This document shows positions 28,911 through 39,683 of a stretch of 53,450 nt of DNA, in pieces (positions within the stretch are counted from its first letter, which is position 1; the number at the start of each line of letters is the position of its first letter). The position numbers and the translations under genes are program-made. Under the pieces are notes generated by a model. It had not been told where the DNA came from and made no database searches. It saw only the letters and a program-made list of their open reading frames with translations. This DNA comes from Stentor coeruleus. Its lineage: Eukaryota; Ciliophora; Heterotrichea; Heterotrichida; Stentoridae. The stretch is from positions 1 to 53,450 of the forward strand of contig MPUH01000453.1 in NCBI GenBank assembly GCA_001970955.1, written 5' to 3'.

Positions 28911-30469
28911 CAGCAAGTAGCTTCAGTTGATTTGTCCATGAAAATTCTTTCAAATTCATCAGAGTTTTTACGATGTGAAATGCTTACTGTGATAAGCATT
29001 GAGGATGTATCAGAAACATCGTCTTTGATAGGCTCAACCTTGGATTTTTCTTTACGGTTTTTGATGTAGCTCATTGTGTGAGCAATGAGGATTGGGAAAA
29101 CTAGTAATAATAAAACTATACTTACTGTGGTTGAGAATATTTCAAGATATAAAGGATAAGGGTCGTCGTAGAATTTTCTAATTTTGAATATTCCGAGAAT
29201 TTCAAGTATGCACAAGATTGTATGAAAACCAAAATCGATTACGCTCGAGACTAGGAAAATACAAAAGTATCGGTAATTATTTTTTCCTACACAGTTATAG
29301 ATCCAAGGGCAGTGGTGGTCCATTTGCTAAATATTGATTACTTCAATGCATTTTTCACAAGAGAAACAGTGACGTGTATCTTTAGGCTTTTTACTTTCAC
29401 AAAAAGGGCAAATATATTCACTTCTATAAGTATCAACTAATATCAAAAGACTTCTTCGGTCTTTTTTTATAAAACCTGGATCTTTGCAGCTGGACAATAT
29501 AAAAAAAGTTAAAGACAAGGCAATTAAACCAATCGAAGCAACATAAATCTCCAAATTATGAGCAAAGTTCACCAGCATAGCAAAAGTGATTGCCCTAATA
29601 ATATACAACAAGCTATAAAAAATAAACTTGCAAGGGTTCTTATTAGGGTTATCTAGCCTCTGACTAAAAGGGTTCACAGCTTTACAGCATGAGGGTTCTG
29701 TCTAAATACATCTCACTAATAATTCTAAAATATCAGGGTTTTGATTTTGTTGAGCAACATCATAAGCTAAATGGTTTTGGTTGTTTGATATATATTTATT
29801 AGCACCTTTAGCTATAAATAATCTGACAATTTTATACCCTTGAGAAGCAGCAGCAAGGTGCAATGGGGTATTTCCTTGACTATCAAGACAGTTAAGATTC
29901 TCTCCCCAAGCTACTAAATAAGAAGCTGTAGTCAAATTCCCATGTAAAGCAGCTAAATGCAAAGGAGTCCGTCGGTTAGCATCAACTTCATCACTTCTAA
30001 GTTCAAGCTCTTTACACAAATATACTAAAATACTATCAAAACCATGCTCTGCGGCTATATGCACCAAGCCTTGCTGATTATAGTTTTTTATATTAATCTC
30101 AGCTCCTTGTTCTATAAACCTTTTTAATAATCTCTGTCTAGTACTTACTTTTCTATTGTATAATACAGCATCTAGTAATGGAGTACTACTATCTAGATTC
30201 TTAGGTGCATTTAGAAGAGATTTTATTATATGACTAGACTCTTCAAAATATCGATCGTTGAATTCTAGTATCAGAACGTCGTAGATTTCTATAAGTGTAT
30301 CTTCTCGTATTACACTTGATGCGATTTCATGAAAAAGATTACACCCTTGTGCATCTTTGATGTTGTAAAGAGGGATTGTTGTAGTTTTGATGATTTTAGA
30401 GAAAAATGATACATTTGAAGTCTGCAAGGCTATTATCAGGTTGGCCTTTATATTTGCCCCTTCTTCCAT
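28865..30469 (-). CDS. Ankyrin-repeat DHHC palmitoyltransferase, two 15-nt introns
   Basis: Three exons give 524 residues. Exon 1 (30469-29717) encodes ankyrin repeats, for example [20 protein letters not shown] and [20 protein letters not shown]. Intron 1 is 29702-29716 and intron 2 is 29327-29341; each holds the in-frame TAG that would otherwise separate the parts. Exon 2 has two membrane segments and the Cys-rich start [21 protein letters not shown]. Exon 3 opens with the catalytic DHHC (residues 374-377, [20 protein letters not shown]) followed by two further membrane segments. The architecture is that of Akr1 and ZDHHC13/17: S-acylation of proteins with ankyrin repeats for substrate recognition, usually at the Golgi. 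The splice joins are my inference, but all three frames fit exactly. Confidence 0.93.
29327..29341 (-). other. 15-nt intron
   Basis: GTAATCAATATTTAG, read on the minus strand. It falls four codons before the DHHC motif; removal gives [10 protein letters not shown]. Confidence 0.95.
29702..29716 (-). other. 15-nt intron with GTG donor
   Basis: GTGAGATGTATTTAG, read on the minus strand. It joins the ankyrin exon to the DHHC exon. The donor is GTGAG where the other four introns start GTA. Confidence 0.88.
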
Positions 30470-30954
30470 TATGTAATTATTTAGAAGATTAGAATATTAT
30501 GTTAATTTTTTTTATGGTTTTGTGAAGATTATGAATTTTTAAGTGAAACAGAGTTTAGGATTTGGATAGGTTTTTTGTGTGAGGAGAATCCTTGTGACTG
30601 AAGCTTTAAGTAGGCTAAAAGTTAGTTTTCACAGTTTTATTGAGTGGGATGATAATTTGTATTGATTGATAGGATTTACATACAAATGAGAGATTTATTG
30701 CTTTAGGGTGCAAATTTAATAATAAATAGACTTTATGTATTAATTATGATTTTATGATTTTTTAATTATTCAATAAGCATTTTATCTTTTACAAATTATA
30801 CTAATTTATAAGAATACTAAAATTATTTTTTTATGGTTTACTCTTAAAACAAACTTTAAAACAAAAATCACTACTTTTATACTTAACATCCTAAATGGAA
30901 AAAATTCTCATATTCAACTTCTCCCTTCTACATCTTATATCTAAAAGCATAAAC
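30470..30954. other. AT-rich intergenic region
   Basis: 485 nt upstream of the ankyrin-DHHC gene and downstream of the FHA gene, both on the minus strand. No feature is seen. Confidence 0.4.
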
Positions 30955-31947
30955 CTAACTATTTTTAAGTTTGAAAGTAAGTAGGGACCTTCCACATTGT
31001 AACGCCAGATGCTCATTGGGTACAAGTTCAATCTCATTAACCTGGACCAAAGTTCCAAATTTGCTATTATGATCTTCCAAAATAAACTGCCCTTGATGAA
31101 ACTTAATTCTAGCATGTAATCTGGAAACAGAAATATCACTGATCCTCATATCACTATCATGACCTCTTCCAAGCATAACACTTTCACTATTTTTTAAACT
31201 GACAATTTGCATTCCTCGGTTATTCCCATGAGTTGACGAGGCTTCAATAATAAAATAAGGAATCTCAGGTCTTTGTACTGACAAGATATGATATAAAGTC
31301 CCATTCGCCCTAACCGCATTAGGAAAAGGTTCTCCACATAAACTACAGCTCATAGACTTCCAAGTATAAGTTATGCATTTCTCATTGTTTTTCACAGTCA
31401 TCAGTGCTGCAACACACATTCTTAAACATTGAACATGTATATATTTCATTGTCCCGGCACAGTGACAACATGATACCAAAGGGTTATCAGGTTCAGTTAC
31501 TTCGCTTAAGCAGATTTTACATGAGCTGCCTTCAGTATCCACTTCAATTTCTTTTGCATTTACCATATCTTCACTAGGGGAGCTTCTAAGTTCTTTTACA
31601 ACATATTTTACCCTCCCGAATTTCAGGGTGTCGTTTTGTTTAAGAATATAAGCTTTGTTAGAGGATTCATCTTTTAAATCACGGACTACTTTCCATAGAG
31701 GCTCACTTAGAGGGAGGATTTTATAAGAAGACCCTGAAGAAACTATATAGGCTAGTCCAGTTGATGTTGAACCAAGGGACTTTTCTAATTCGACAGTATC
31801 GTTTTTGCGAATAACATAAGAGTTTTCTTGGATCATGAGCTTGTGCTTTTGCGTTTCTTTGCTCTCGTAATCGAATAGCCCATGGGAATCTCGTTTCCAA
31901 GTTTTACTTTTCAGGGTTATTCTATATAGGGCTTACGTTTTCTTCAT
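30955..31947 (-). CDS. FHA and RING-CH protein, one 15-nt intron, 11-nt first coding exon
   Basis: 325 residues. The start is the ATG at 31947: eleven coding nucleotides, the intron 31922-31936, then an open frame, giving MKKTITLKSKTWKRDSHGLF. The Met at 31836 is an internal alternative. Residues 138-201 are a RINGv domain: CKICLSEV, SCCHCAGTMKYIHVQCLRMC, SCSLCGEPF. Residues 240-322 are a full FHA domain with LGRGHDSDMRIS, SVSRLHARIKF and DHNSKFGTLV, the phosphothreonine-binding residues. The stretch 40-115 (VIRKNDTVELE, LKFGRVKYVVKEL) looks like a weaker first FHA. No membrane segments, so it should be soluble, unlike MARCH proteins. It would couple phosphopeptide recognition to ubiquitin transfer. 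Confidence 0.88.
31922..31936 (-). other. 15-nt intron near the start codon
   Basis: GTAAGCCCTATATAG on the minus strand, 11 nt after the ATG. It removes an in-frame TAA and links the ATG to a 36-codon N-terminal extension. Confidence 0.85.
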
Positions 31948-32478
31948 TTAAATGTATATAAACTTAGCATTTAAATAAAAAAAGTAGTCGAAAATTCTTT
32001 TTTATGCTCAGATTTGTATGGATACATGTTTTTTAGTTGATTTTATTATGATTATGGTTAAGAGAAAATTATTTACCATAATAGTGAAAATCATTATATA
32101 CAATTTAGCTAAAATTTAAATTACTAAAGTTGAGGACCATAGAAACTGGAGTAAACTTAACTAAAGTTAGCATTCATAGTGAGTGAAATCACAAAATTTC
32201 TTCAGTGATTCTCTATATTTTTCCAATGCTTTCTCAGTAATCCTTCAGCTTTTCTTATTATCTGGTCATATCCTAACGCTACACCAAAATTAATTTTATG
32301 CTGCAAAATCTTATCATAAAATCCACCAATAAAACCTATTTTCTATCTTGTTAATGCATCAAAATCACTAAGTATTACCTTTCTCTTAAAAATCTTCTCT
32401 GCTTCTTAAAGGTTATAGTAAAATTAAATTTATCTTTATGAAACACAATTCTATTAAAGCATAAAACTTGGAGTAAAA
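31948..32478. promoter_or_regulatory. Divergent intergenic region
   Basis: 531 nt between the divergent FHA-RINGv and pirin genes. AT-rich, no recognised element. Confidence 0.4.
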
Positions 32479-33339
32479 ATGTCACGAATGCTAAGAAAAC
32501 TGCAAAGGGCCTTTTTCCCTGGAATTCAAGGGGAAGGAGACGGAGCTCAGGTTAGAAGAATCATCGGTGGCCGTGAAGTGAGAAATCTAGACCCGTTTCT
32601 TATGCTAGATCACGCTGAAGTCCATAAGCCGCATGGTTTTCCTGATCATCCTCACAGAGGTTTTGAAACAGTTTCATATATCCTAGAAGGAGTAAGTAAA
32701 CACGAAGACTTCAAAGGACATTCTGGGGAAATTCACGCTGGAGGAATTCAGTGGATGACAGCTGGACGAGGTATTGTGCACTCAGAAGCTCCAGTTTCAG
32801 ATCGAATTGTCGGTCTACAGCTCTGGGTAAATCTGAAGTCCACAGATAAACTTTGCGAACCTTTTTATCAAGAAAAAAGCAATGAATTATTATCGAAAGC
32901 TCATACTGATGGCATAGATATTACAATAATTGCAGGACAAAGCCTTGGAATAAGAGCTGATACTATTACAAAAACCCCAATAACTTATATAGACATAAGT
33001 ATGCAAAAAGGAGCAATATTTCAACAAGAAGTAGAAAACAATTGGAATGCTTTTGTTTACATATTAAAAGGGAAAATAAAAGTTGATGATACAGAATTGA
33101 ATGAGTGTCAGGCTGGGATTTTTAATAAAGAAGGAAATTTGGTAGTATTTGAAGCTTTGGACGCATCAAGATTTGTGTTTTTTGCTGGAAGACCAATAGG
33201 AGAGAAAATTGTCCAGTATGGCCCATTTGTCATGAATCAAGAGTCGGAAATCGATCAAGCTATGAGAGATTATTCCATGGGGATTAATGGCTTTGAAGGC
33301 GCGAGGACTTGGAAGTCTAGGATTTCTAGAGAAAGATAG
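32479..33339 (+). CDS. Pirin
   Basis: 286 residues, the usual pirin length. The N-terminal cupin carries the family signature and metal site: LDPFLMLDHAEVHKPHGFPD, then HPHRGFETVSYILEG and HSGEIHAGGIQWMTAGRGIV. The His residues of HPHRG and the later His and Glu fit the iron-binding set. The C-terminal cupin (FVYILKGKIKVDD) follows. Pirins bind Fe and are known as transcriptional co-regulators in animals and as quercetinases in some microbes; which applies here is unknown. Its 3' end lies 20 nt from the end of the convergent ELMO gene. Confidence 0.96.
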   Translation: MSRMLRKLQRAFFPGIQGEGDGAQVRRIIGGREVRNLDPFLMLDHAEVHKPHGFPDHPHRGFETVSYILEGVSKHEDFKGHSGEIHAGGIQWMTAGRGIVHSEAPVSDRIVGLQLWVNLKSTDKLCEPFYQEKSNELLSKAHTDGIDITIIAGQSLGIRADTITKTPITYIDISMQKGAIFQQEVENNWNAFVYILKGKIKVDDTELNECQAGIFNKEGNLVVFEALDASRFVFFAGRPIGEKIVQYGPFVMNQESEIDQAMRDYSMGINGFEGARTWKSRISRER

Positions 33340-33359
33340 TTTAAGAAATAGATTTTATT

Positions 33360-34148
33360 TTACGCAAAGGCTAATTTTTTCAGTTGTAATATATCTTCAG
33401 GCTGGGATTCGAGAAGGCTCACTACGAAGTCCCCAGCTGCTAATATTGCTGCACTAAACTGCATCACGTTTAATTTTTTAACTTTGTTCATGTCTTTCCA
33501 AGTATCATGCATTTTGATGACAGCAGCAACATAAAGCTCATTGATTGTGTCTAAAGAAACTGCATTTAATCGGCAAAAACACTGTAAGTATCTGATTCCC
33601 AAGGTTTTCCCCCCAGTAATTCCCACTGCAGTAAGTTTATGCAATTGGAAATAACACATGAGCAAATGCTAAGTAACAAATACTGTAATATTAAGAACTG
33701 ATATAGCAAATGAGTAGTTATTAGCTGCTTCTAACATAGCTTTATATTCTTGTGGATATGTAGAAGATAAGAATACCAACTGTTCAAGGCCGAAAAAACC
33801 TGCACCTCTAAAGTCCGTACTTGGGTCTTTACCTTGAAATCCAATTTCTTTCCACTTTTCAGACTTCCCATCTGCTGGGAACTCAAGTTCAGGAAAGTTA
33901 ATCTTCCAATATTGCTTTAAAAGCTCGCTGTGGACAAGATTTTCTTTGTTAAAAGGAATCCTACTACGGCTGCGCAGTATGTTCAGAGCTTCTAGTTGGT
34001 CGTCAGATATTCGATATTTAGAAAAACAGCAACGTTCTGAGCAAGAGTCGTAGATTATTCGCACACCTTCAGTTTCTTTTAGATTCCTTTTATCATTCAT
34101 TCTTTGATAAGACATTAATTCACCTTGATTTTTAGATGAAGAAAGCAT
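33360..34148 (-). CDS. ELMO-domain protein (ELMOD-type Arf GAP), one 15-nt intron
   Basis: 257 residues after removing the intron at 33669-33683, which contains an in-frame TAG and joins SVLNIT to HLLMCYFQ. The ELMO domain signature WKEIGFQGKDPSTDFRGAGF is at about 99-118, with the catalytic-type Arg at 114, followed by FGLEQLVFLS. ELMOD proteins stimulate GTP hydrolysis on Arf and Arl small GTPases in membrane and ciliary traffic. The presence of the Arg motif distinguishes it from engulfment ELMO proteins that lack activity. Before splicing it would look like two unrelated small genes. Confidence 0.93.
33669..33683 (-). other. 15-nt intron
   Basis: GTATTTGTTACTTAG on the minus strand, with T9-A10. 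It joins the two halves of the ELMO-domain gene. Confidence 0.93.
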
Positions 34149-35190
34149 TAGAATATTTGAAATGACACTGAGAAGTTTAAAGAAGGAGGAGGGGTTGGGA
34201 TATTAAAGGAAGAGATCGGGTTTAGATAAAGGGTTTTGGAAAGATTTAGATCTAGTAAGGTTTATTATTGTTTTTGTGTGATATTGATGGGTGGAAATTA
34301 AATATGAGAAAAGTTTAAGTCGTGCTTTTTTTAGATATTTAAGATGAACTAGGGTTTTAAATTAGGAAGTGTGTGCTAGGGTGGCGAGATAGATTGGCAA
34401 TTTTGATTTGCATCCTAATCATTAAACATCAAAAACCCCATACTTTGAAACGATTATCACATAATAACTATCTCTATATACAGCTTTAATTTATTTATAG
34501 ATTACCTCACTACTATCCTATCTATATTCCTTATCTTTTTGCTTAAAATATCCTCAAAGCATTTGTTTTATCTACCCCCAAAAAAAGAATACTATAAATA
34601 ATATTTGCAATCTATCGAACTTAAAAACTATCAAACTCTATCTAAATCATCCCATTCCTAGCATCAAACATTTTTATTATTCTTTAAACATTCTCAGAAC
34701 ATTTCTACAAGTTGCTATCATTTTTTTTCACTGTTATTATCAAGATTTTATAAAATATAGCAAATTTTAAGTTAAGTTCTTAATTTTCAAAAAAATCCTT
34801 TAATATTTCATAATATCAGATGCTAGAAAAAAAATTTTTTTTTGATAAAAGAAATAAATCGGTAAGATTTGAATTAAGCTAATCAGGAGATTAGCAAAAG
34901 CTGTAGAAGATATTTTTTTGATTAATTTCAAGTTTAGCATTGATGATAATGGAAATTATATATTAGGTAAATGAGTGATAAAATGAATAGACCAAGATTT
35001 ATAAAAATGCAACTAAAGTTAAATATGAAATCATGGCCTATCGAAGAAATGAAATTTCTAGTGAAGGCATGCATCAATCACTTCATAAATCTAATGAAAA
35101 AATTGCAAAACTGTACATTTAGGCTATTAAAGGGTAAATATTTGTAATTATGAATAAGTAATGGTTGTATTAATATCAAATTAAGGGAAA
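34149..35190. promoter_or_regulatory. Divergent intergenic region with small open frames
   Basis: 1,042 nt. A 58-codon open frame at 34971-35147 and a second, overlapping one from 35033 (MAYRRNEISSEGMHQSLHKS, ending in TAG) look mildly protein-like but match nothing I know. They could be an upstream open frame of the MYB gene or non-coding. Confidence 0.3.
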
Positions 35191-35784
35191 ATGAAGTTCA
35201 TTGAATCAAATCCTAGTGCAAAGCCTTATCAGATAACCACTGGCGTTTGGATGGTACCTTGCCGTGTTGATAAAGTCCATAAAACTTACATTCCATCAAT
35301 AAAACCGTTCAAAAACGGGAAGAAATCGACCAAAAATGATTCTAGACAAAGCTGGACTTTAGAAGAGGATGAGAAACTAAACGAAATAATTCTCAGCAGA
35401 GGTGCGAGGCAGTGGTCGGCAATTGCTATTGAACTCAACACTTTAATACATAATGGTGTCCCATTTAGAAAAGGTAAGCAATGTAGAGAAAGGTGGCTAG
35501 GGCATTTGAGTCCAGCTATAGAAAAAACTAAATGGTCAAAAGAAGAAGATGATTTATTAATGAATCAACAAGCCTTACTTGGAAATCGATGGAGTGTAAT
35601 AGCGAAACTTTTGCCGGGAAGAACTGAAAATCAGATAAAAAATCGGTGGAGGAGAATGGAAAAGATAAGCAAAAGAATGCAGGAACAATCGTTAGAAAAT
35701 GCTGATGTTTCTGGATTATCTGAAACAATAGAGTCGTATTGGCAGTCTGGATTTTGGCCTCCTTTCCCATATAATTATCAATAA
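35191..35784 (+). CDS. R2R3-type MYB DNA-binding protein
   Basis: 197 residues. Two MYB repeats are clear. The first is at about 51-115: SWTLEEDEKLNEIILSRG, QWSAIAIELN, an insertion, then GKQCRERWLGHLSP. The second is at about 117-170: KWSKEEDDLLMNQQALLGNR, WSVIAKLLPGRTENQIKNRW. The tryptophan spacing and the recognition helices match MYB proteins that bind AACNG-type sites. The protein is short and has no evident activation domain, so it may act with partners. The first repeat holds an insert of about ten residues (LIHNGVPFRK) between helices 2 and 3, longer than usual. Confidence 0.94.
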   Translation: MKFIESNPSAKPYQITTGVWMVPCRVDKVHKTYIPSIKPFKNGKKSTKNDSRQSWTLEEDEKLNEIILSRGARQWSAIAIELNTLIHNGVPFRKGKQCRERWLGHLSPAIEKTKWSKEEDDLLMNQQALLGNRWSVIAKLLPGRTENQIKNRWRRMEKISKRMQEQSLENADVSGLSETIESYWQSGFWPPFPYNYQ

Positions 35785-36913
35785 AATCAAAAACTAGTTT
35801 TTTTCTTGAGTAAAACTGAAAATCATCATGTGTCGTATAGGGATTTTGTACTTTATAATAATCTCAACAAATTAATCCTTAATGCTAATAAATAGCTTCA
35901 AAAAGCTAAGTAATTTTGATTAGAAATTTAGGCTTTAATGGAAAAATTTAGGCTTTTGGTGAAAAAATTTCCTTGAAAACGTATGTTTAATCATATATTG
36001 AAGGATATAAAACCTTCTGATATGCTGAAAGTAGTCAAAGCTGCAATGAATTGCATTTAAAAAATTTATAATTTGTTTGAATAACTTTTCTTGTCAGAAA
36101 TACCATATTTTCCAAGTTTAAACGCAAATTTAGTTTTTTGATCCTACTATAAGTGTGATTATTAAAATTATGCAATTGATATTGCAAGTTACTATTTTTT
36201 TGAAAAGTTTAAAGTAACAATTGGCAAACTAAAAAAATCAAATAATTGACTGCATATAGGAAATTATTTTTAAGCATATTTTGTAATGCATTTCTATATA
36301 AACATTTGAATCAAATAAATAATAAAGGGAAATTGGAGGAGCCCATTTAATATTGATTTCTAAATCTTTATTTTTTATATATTGAATACACAGTTTATTA
36401 TCACTTTCTAAAATAAATCTGATAATTTCATACCTTTCAAGCTGAGCTTAATTTTTATTTATTCATGTTGTAGTTAAACTTAAAAGAATATTTAATTCTT
36501 GGTTGCTTAAAAAATGGTTTTATTATCACCTTTATGGTTCAGTTCAATATAATTTCATATAAAAAATATTTACTCTCCTTAAATACGACTTACTATTAAT
36601 AATTATAAGCCTTAATACAAATTTGTTCAATCTATAAAATTACCAAAAATCAACTTTAAACCCAAAAACTCATAATCTGCCCTTAAAAAAATATCAGCAT
36701 CAAATAATAAATTAACTTTATACTATATAATAAACAAAATTTATATATTTATCTCTTATATAAAACTATTATACTAAGATAAATCCAATGCACATTTCCC
36801 ACTAAACAGCCTAAAAGTTCAATTTTCTCACATCAAACCCAAAAAAGCTCGACTTTTTTTGAATCATAAAACTATCCATACCCTATATAAACCTAAATTA
36901 TATTTTCTTAAAG
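35785..36913. other. Convergent intergenic region
   Basis: 1,129 nt of strongly AT-rich sequence between the MYB and PDE genes. No gene, RNA or repeat that I can support. Confidence 0.4.
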
Positions 36914-38497
36914 CTATACGACCACCCGATCTCTTTGTTCTCTAGCCTTGACCAATTTTTCTTCAAACTCATCAATCCTATTGCCCCAAGCATTTTTATT
37001 TTCATGCGCATTGGTCAGTAGATACTCAAGTCCTTTAATCTCTTCACATATTGGGGTAATAAAAGGTAGAACAACACCACTAATAAACCCAATTTGACTT
37101 TTAGCAATATTTATAGAATATCTATCCATTAAAGGACTTATTGGGATATTATTTGATTTTTCTTTATCCCCTTGGTTGAAAAACTCTTCACATACTCTTA
37201 AAGACCATTGTTCACTTAGGATTTGATTACGACAAGGATTGCTTAAATCACCTAAATGCATTAAAAGGCATATTAAGAACTCTTTTTCATCTTTTAAATC
37301 ACGATCTGGACCTAATTTTGTTTGGACGTCATTAACATGGTTAGAATGTTTGGTCATATCCGTACCAAGGACTGCACTTATCATGAGTTTTCGAAGAGCA
37401 CGATATTCTTCTTTTGAGATGTTTGAAAATATGTTTGTTTTCTCATTTTGGGCGACTTGGAATGCTTTGGAAATGTGATAGTTTTCTAGAATCGATGAAT
37501 CATTATAGCGTATCGCTAGTTTATTATTTGTCATGTATAAGTAAGAATTTGTCACACCTGGATGTTTATAATCATGAACTAAAGCTGATAGTAAAAGTGC
37601 AGTGATATGAAGAGGAGTCATCTCAGATATTTCTACAAGTTTAGTTGTTAATAAGAATGTATGGCAAGCCTGCATAACATCAGCAGCATGAAGAACATTA
37701 TGATATGGGTTTGGTTTATAACCTTCTCCAATATATTGGCAATATCTTAAAAACACTTGGACATTAAAGTCCATAGAGATAAACAGATTCCAATGAGCGA
37801 ATATTTTCTGAGCATACATACTCAACAAAGTGACTTGTCCATATTCTTCAGCAAGTTTAAATATATCCAAATCAAAATCACTAACATTAAAACTTGATGA
37901 TGGTAAGCAAATGTCAAGAACTAAAGGCAAAGAGTTATTACTAAGAGTCACTCTTTTGATGATGGACTTTCTTGACATTTCTTCATCACTAATCGCCATG
38001 CGTATCAAAGGTAAACTTGAATAATGCTCGATTTGAGTGACAGTCTCATCAGTCATAGAAGCACTTGAAGTCAATATAGGAAGCTGGGTTTTATTACTCG
38101 GAGATATTAGTTTCAATAGATACATGCTAAGTTTTTCATTTAGCTCTGGACGATGCTCGAACAGTGCTTTTAGTTTTTTATTCGGCTTGTTAATCTCTTG
38201 GATTTGGTCATCTGGTAAAGGAGCCTGATATCCTTTTTCCTCGGAGTTTAGAGGATCTAGGCTTAAAATGATTTTAATCCTAGTTTTTGTGGAATTTGGT
38301 ACTCTTTCGAAACTGTTGTTTTGGTACAAACCTTTTACTCTATGTTTCAGCCTTTCTGCTAACTCAATTGTCTTAGAAATAGCTTTGTTTATTCCAGTAA
38401 CTGAAATTTGCCTGTATTTATTAAGCAAATTTTGAATCTGAGCTATTTTCTTATCAATTGCCAAGTGTGAGGTTACCATTACTTCATTTGAAGCCAT
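36914..38497 (-). CDS. 3',5'-cyclic nucleotide phosphodiesterase, class I
   Basis: 527 residues if the Met at 38497 (MASNEVMVTSHL) is used; an in-frame Met at 38548 would add 17 residues encoded partly by a ten-A run, which is less likely. The C-terminal half is a PDE catalytic domain: YHNVLHAADVMQACHTFL with the first metal His, LVHDYKHPGVTNSY fitting the class I signature HDxxHxGxxN, later MHLGDLSNPCR with the metal Asp, and the QGDKEKSNNIPISPLMDR block. Metal-binding residues are all present. The N-terminal part is helical without GAF, PAS or membrane segments, so it is probably soluble and of unknown regulation. Substrate (cAMP or cGMP) cannot be told. Confidence 0.94.
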   Translation of the reverse strand: MASNEVMVTSHLAIDKKIAQIQNLLNKYRQISVTGINKAISKTIELAERLKHRVKGLYQNNSFERVPNSTKTRIKIILSLDPLNSEEKGYQAPLPDDQIQEINKPNKKLKALFEHRPELNEKLSMYLLKLISPSNKTQLPILTSSASMTDETVTQIEHYSSLPLIRMAISDEEMSRKSIIKRVTLSNNSLPLVLDICLPSSSFNVSDFDLDIFKLAEEYGQVTLLSMYAQKIFAHWNLFISMDFNVQVFLRYCQYIGEGYKPNPYHNVLHAADVMQACHTFLLTTKLVEISEMTPLHITALLLSALVHDYKHPGVTNSYLYMTNNKLAIRYNDSSILENYHISKAFQVAQNEKTNIFSNISKEEYRALRKLMISAVLGTDMTKHSNHVNDVQTKLGPDRDLKDEKEFLICLLMHLGDLSNPCRNQILSEQWSLRVCEEFFNQGDKEKSNNIPISPLMDRYSINIAKSQIGFISGVVLPFITPICEEIKGLEYLLTNAHENKNAWGNRIDEFEEKLVKAREQRDRVVV

Positions 38498-39683
38498 TAT
38501 AAAAAAAAAATCTGACATGTCTGGACCATAAGAAAAGTAAATAATCAAAGATTAGCATTAAACCAAAAATTAGTATTATATAATGAGCTTTACAATGATT
38601 TTTTCATTATTATCTCTAAATACTTCAATTAGCTATAAATTAAATAAGAATTTTTCTACTTACGCTATAGTTTAATCATAAAGATGTATTAAATCATTAA
38701 ATAGACCTATAAATCTTATAATATTTAAAAGTATATTGAATAGTAGCTTGGATTTTTTTATGAAATGAATCTAAAGTCATAAGATAATAAAGTAAAAAGA
38801 TATTCTATTAATTTCCAAATCAAATTTAAAATCTATTTCTTATGTTATCAAAGATATTAAGCAACATATAACCTTCTAATCATTATTTTGTTTACTTTAT
38901 ACAACTATCTTATGAAAATATCTCTCTTTATCATATCATGCATACAAAATTTGCAGTACTAAAGTGAAAAATGTTATTCTTGATAAAAATATATATCAAT
39001 TTTATTAAAGTATATATTTGCTATCTTAGTAATAAAAAATATTTAATCAAATTGCAGGCTTATAAGAATAGGATTTTAATTATTCAAAAGAAATAATATT
39101 TGTTAAAGTTATGGTAGTGCATACGCGAAATATAGGAATATTTTATTTAGTGCTAAAAAGGAAACTTAGGATGAATAATTGATGAGGAATAAAATTTGAG
39201 AACATAGTTTAACATTTTGATAAATTTTAGTGTAGAAAGCGTTAGAAGTTTAATGCTTTTGAGTATTTCATAATTAATATTGGTAATATGCTATTGACAA
39301 TTTAAATCAATAAAAATAGTTTTTAAAAATTATTTTTAGAATATTAAGATTATTAAAATATTATTTTCCTAATTTGGTTATTGAAGTAAATGCTTATGGC
39401 AATCTTAAGTCTCTAGTCAGACTAAATTAAATTATTAATTATGAATATATTTAAATATGAAATTATCACTTATGTATTTGGGCCCATATTGTCTTTGGAT
39501 AAAGTTTATGATTAAGTTCTAAATCATTTCCTGAGTAATATCAGTTAGATATTAAAATTATAGAAATTAAAATGAGATACTTAGAATCCAAACTTAATAT
39601 AGTATTAATAAACGTATACACAAAAATGATTAAAAAGAGACTTGCTCTATATAATCCTAAAACCAAAACCATAATAAACTCCA
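38498..39683. other. Gene-free AT-rich region
   Basis: 1,186 nt between the PDE start and the CK1 end, both minus strand. I see nothing beyond AT-rich sequence. Confidence 0.4.

Noticed and set aside
34971..35147. 58-codon open frame upstream of the MYB gene as an extra exon
   Set aside because: No 15-nt intron joins it to the MYB frame; kept only as a note in the intergenic entry.
38540..39680. Protein-like translation of AT-rich spacer when stops are read as Gln and Trp
   Set aside because: Used as a control: ordinary spacers also look protein-like under such a code, so this alone is not evidence of a gene.
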